Part shown: one piece after another, positions 63,309 through 64,000 of the stretch
How the letters are laid out: each line of letters begins with the position of its first letter
How positions within the stretch are numbered: the stretch's first letter is position 1
Assembly (NCBI GenBank): GCA_031292555.1
Contig: JARLGV010000111.1
Coordinates: 1-64,000 of the forward strand
Length of the DNA: 64,000 nt
Reading direction: 5' to 3'
Source: Fimbriimonas sp.
GTDB taxonomy: Bacteria; Armatimonadota; Fimbriimonadia; Fimbriimonadales; Fimbriimonadaceae
Program-made: the position numbers and the translations under genes
The notes under the pieces: model-generated
Told to the model about the DNA's origin: nothing
The model's input: only the letters and a program-made list of their open reading frames with translations
Database searches by the model: none

Positions 63309-63905
63309 CTACGATGCCTCGCGAAGAGCCTTTCGCAGCCTCGATAGGGGCTGTTCCGCATATCGCTTTTCGCCGATCGTGAATGTCGGCACATTGTAGA
63401 TCCCGCTGGTATACGCCGGCTCGTCGAAACCGACGACATTGTCTTTGAACCGCTTGGTCTCGATTGCGCTTGCCAGATCGTCCAAGTTGACCACGATTCC
63501 GCTCGCCAATCGAATAATAACGGATAGGTCGTTGATTTCCTCTCCCCGCTCCCAATAGGCGCGATACAGCGCTTCTACAAGCTGGTCGGCAACGCCCTCC
63601 GTCTTGGCGTACTCCACGGCTTGATGCGCGTTGTAGGTGCGCATCTTCTTCGGTTTGGTCGCGGCCGGCATTTCGATGTCGTCGGCGGCAAGCAGGAACT
63701 CGAATCGGCTGAGCACCGGAGGCTTGTTGGCTGGGGGCTCGGGAGCAGGAGGGTAGTCCGGCCATTCCAACTCGATGGGGAATAGCTCGTAGCCGATCCA
63801 GTCGAACTTCACGCCGAATTCCTCTTCGAGCTGCTTAGCCTGCAAGAACCCCACCCAGCACCATGGGCAGATGAAGTCGTGTGCAACTGGTATCGTTGAG
63901 TTCAT
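63309..63905 (-). CDS. DsbA-family (FrnE-like) thiol oxidoreductase
   Basis: ATG 63905 begins MNSTIPVAHDFICPWCWVGF, the standard FrnE-like N-terminus with CPWC active site. The 198-residue product has the thioredoxin fold with a helical insert (MRTYNAHQAVEYAKTEGVAD, LVEALYRAYWERGEEINDLS) and the cis-Pro region GIYNVPTFTIGEKRYAEQPL. There is no signal peptide, so it is cytosolic. The start overlaps, on a shared CATG, the start of the divergent lipoprotein gene. The RibD-like gene follows after 17 bases. Confidence 0.9.
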   Translation of the reverse strand: MNSTIPVAHDFICPWCWVGFLQAKQLEEEFGVKFDWIGYELFPIELEWPDYPPAPEPPANKPPVLSRFEFLLAADDIEMPAATKPKKMRTYNAHQAVEYAKTEGVADQLVEALYRAYWERGEEINDLSVIIRLASGIVVNLDDLASAIETKRFKDNVVGFDEPAYTSGIYNVPTFTIGEKRYAEQPLSRLRKALREAS

Positions 63906-64000
63906 GGTTCGATTGTGCCTCCGCGCGGTTGCGGTCTGCGCAATCGTCTTCACAAGTTTTGGATGCAGCGGCCAAAACCTTGAGGGCTCCTGGCTTGGTC
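63904..64000 (+). CDS. Lipoprotein, 3' part outside window
   Basis: The 32 visible residues are a good lipoprotein signal (VRLCLRAVAVCAIVFTSFG then Cys at the lipobox, followed by SGQNLEGSWLG). The frame is open to the window end. It is divergent from the DsbA-like gene, the two ATGs sharing CATG. Nothing can be said about the mature protein. Confidence 0.6.
   Translation, partial: MVRLCLRAVAVCAIVFTSFGCSGQNLEGSWLG

Overview
The window is bacterial chromosome of fairly high GC (by eye). It is rich in secreted and lipoprotein genes, carbohydrate-active enzymes, short intergenic gaps and -10-like boxes very close to start codons. The gene style (S53 proteases with Ig-like tails, BNR propellers, DUF4382/DUF5666 lipoproteins, URO-D-like proteins, GH2/GH29 enzymes, archaemetzincin) fits a free-living saccharolytic bacterium. 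Armatimonadota (Fimbriimonas-like) is my best guess, by impression only; no rRNA or other phylogenetic marker was tested.

Layout. 1-12.5 kb is ordinary chromosome: a secreted protein cut by the window edge, an archaemetzincin, a thioredoxin-fold protein, a sulfotransferase-like protein, metY, a GH2 beta-galactosidase behind an 18-bp inverted repeat, a DUF4382/DUF5666 lipoprotein and a putative glycoside hydrolase. 12.8-17.4 kb is a defence/mobility island on the minus strand: a BsuBI/PstI-type restriction-modification pair, a tyrosine recombinase and a DUF1016 (YhcG) nuclease, preceded by a run of six different palindromes.

18.3-29.4 kb is the most notable region. An alpha/beta-hydrolase gene is split by an 11.1-kb insertion flanked by an 8-bp direct repeat; removing it restores the hydrolase frame exactly. 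The insertion contains two related but distinct transposase modules, each a Mu/Tn5053-type DDE transposase (TniA-like) plus an AAA+ partner (TniB-like), with no recognisable TniQ. Module A also carries a tyrosine recombinase with a dif-like 11-6-11 site just upstream, and two ankyrin-repeat genes lie on its left side. Module B is a compact 2.5-kb element with about 50-bp terminal repeats. The outer ends of the whole insertion are of different types (A-type left, B-type right). This suggests that the two elements moved once as a composite with hybrid ends, carrying an IS21 remnant and a PD40 lipoprotein gene between them.

30.3-48.3 kb returns to chromosome: a sulfatase, three tandem DUF3592-like paralogues, a Tat-exported deacetylase-like protein, an S53 protease, a URO-D-like protein, a RbsD/FucU-like protein next to a GH29 fucosidase, and a ribose-type sugar ABC operon. 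48.4-64 kb holds a CHAD protein, a sortilin-like BNR propeller protein, a DnaA-domain-I-like protein, an MBL-fold phosphodiesterase, a FliA/WhiG-type sigma factor, a PrsA/SurA-like lipoprotein, spermidine synthase and S-adenosylmethionine decarboxylase, a LolCD/MacB-type ABC pair, a RibD-C reductase and a DsbA-like protein. It ends with a lipoprotein gene cut by the window end.
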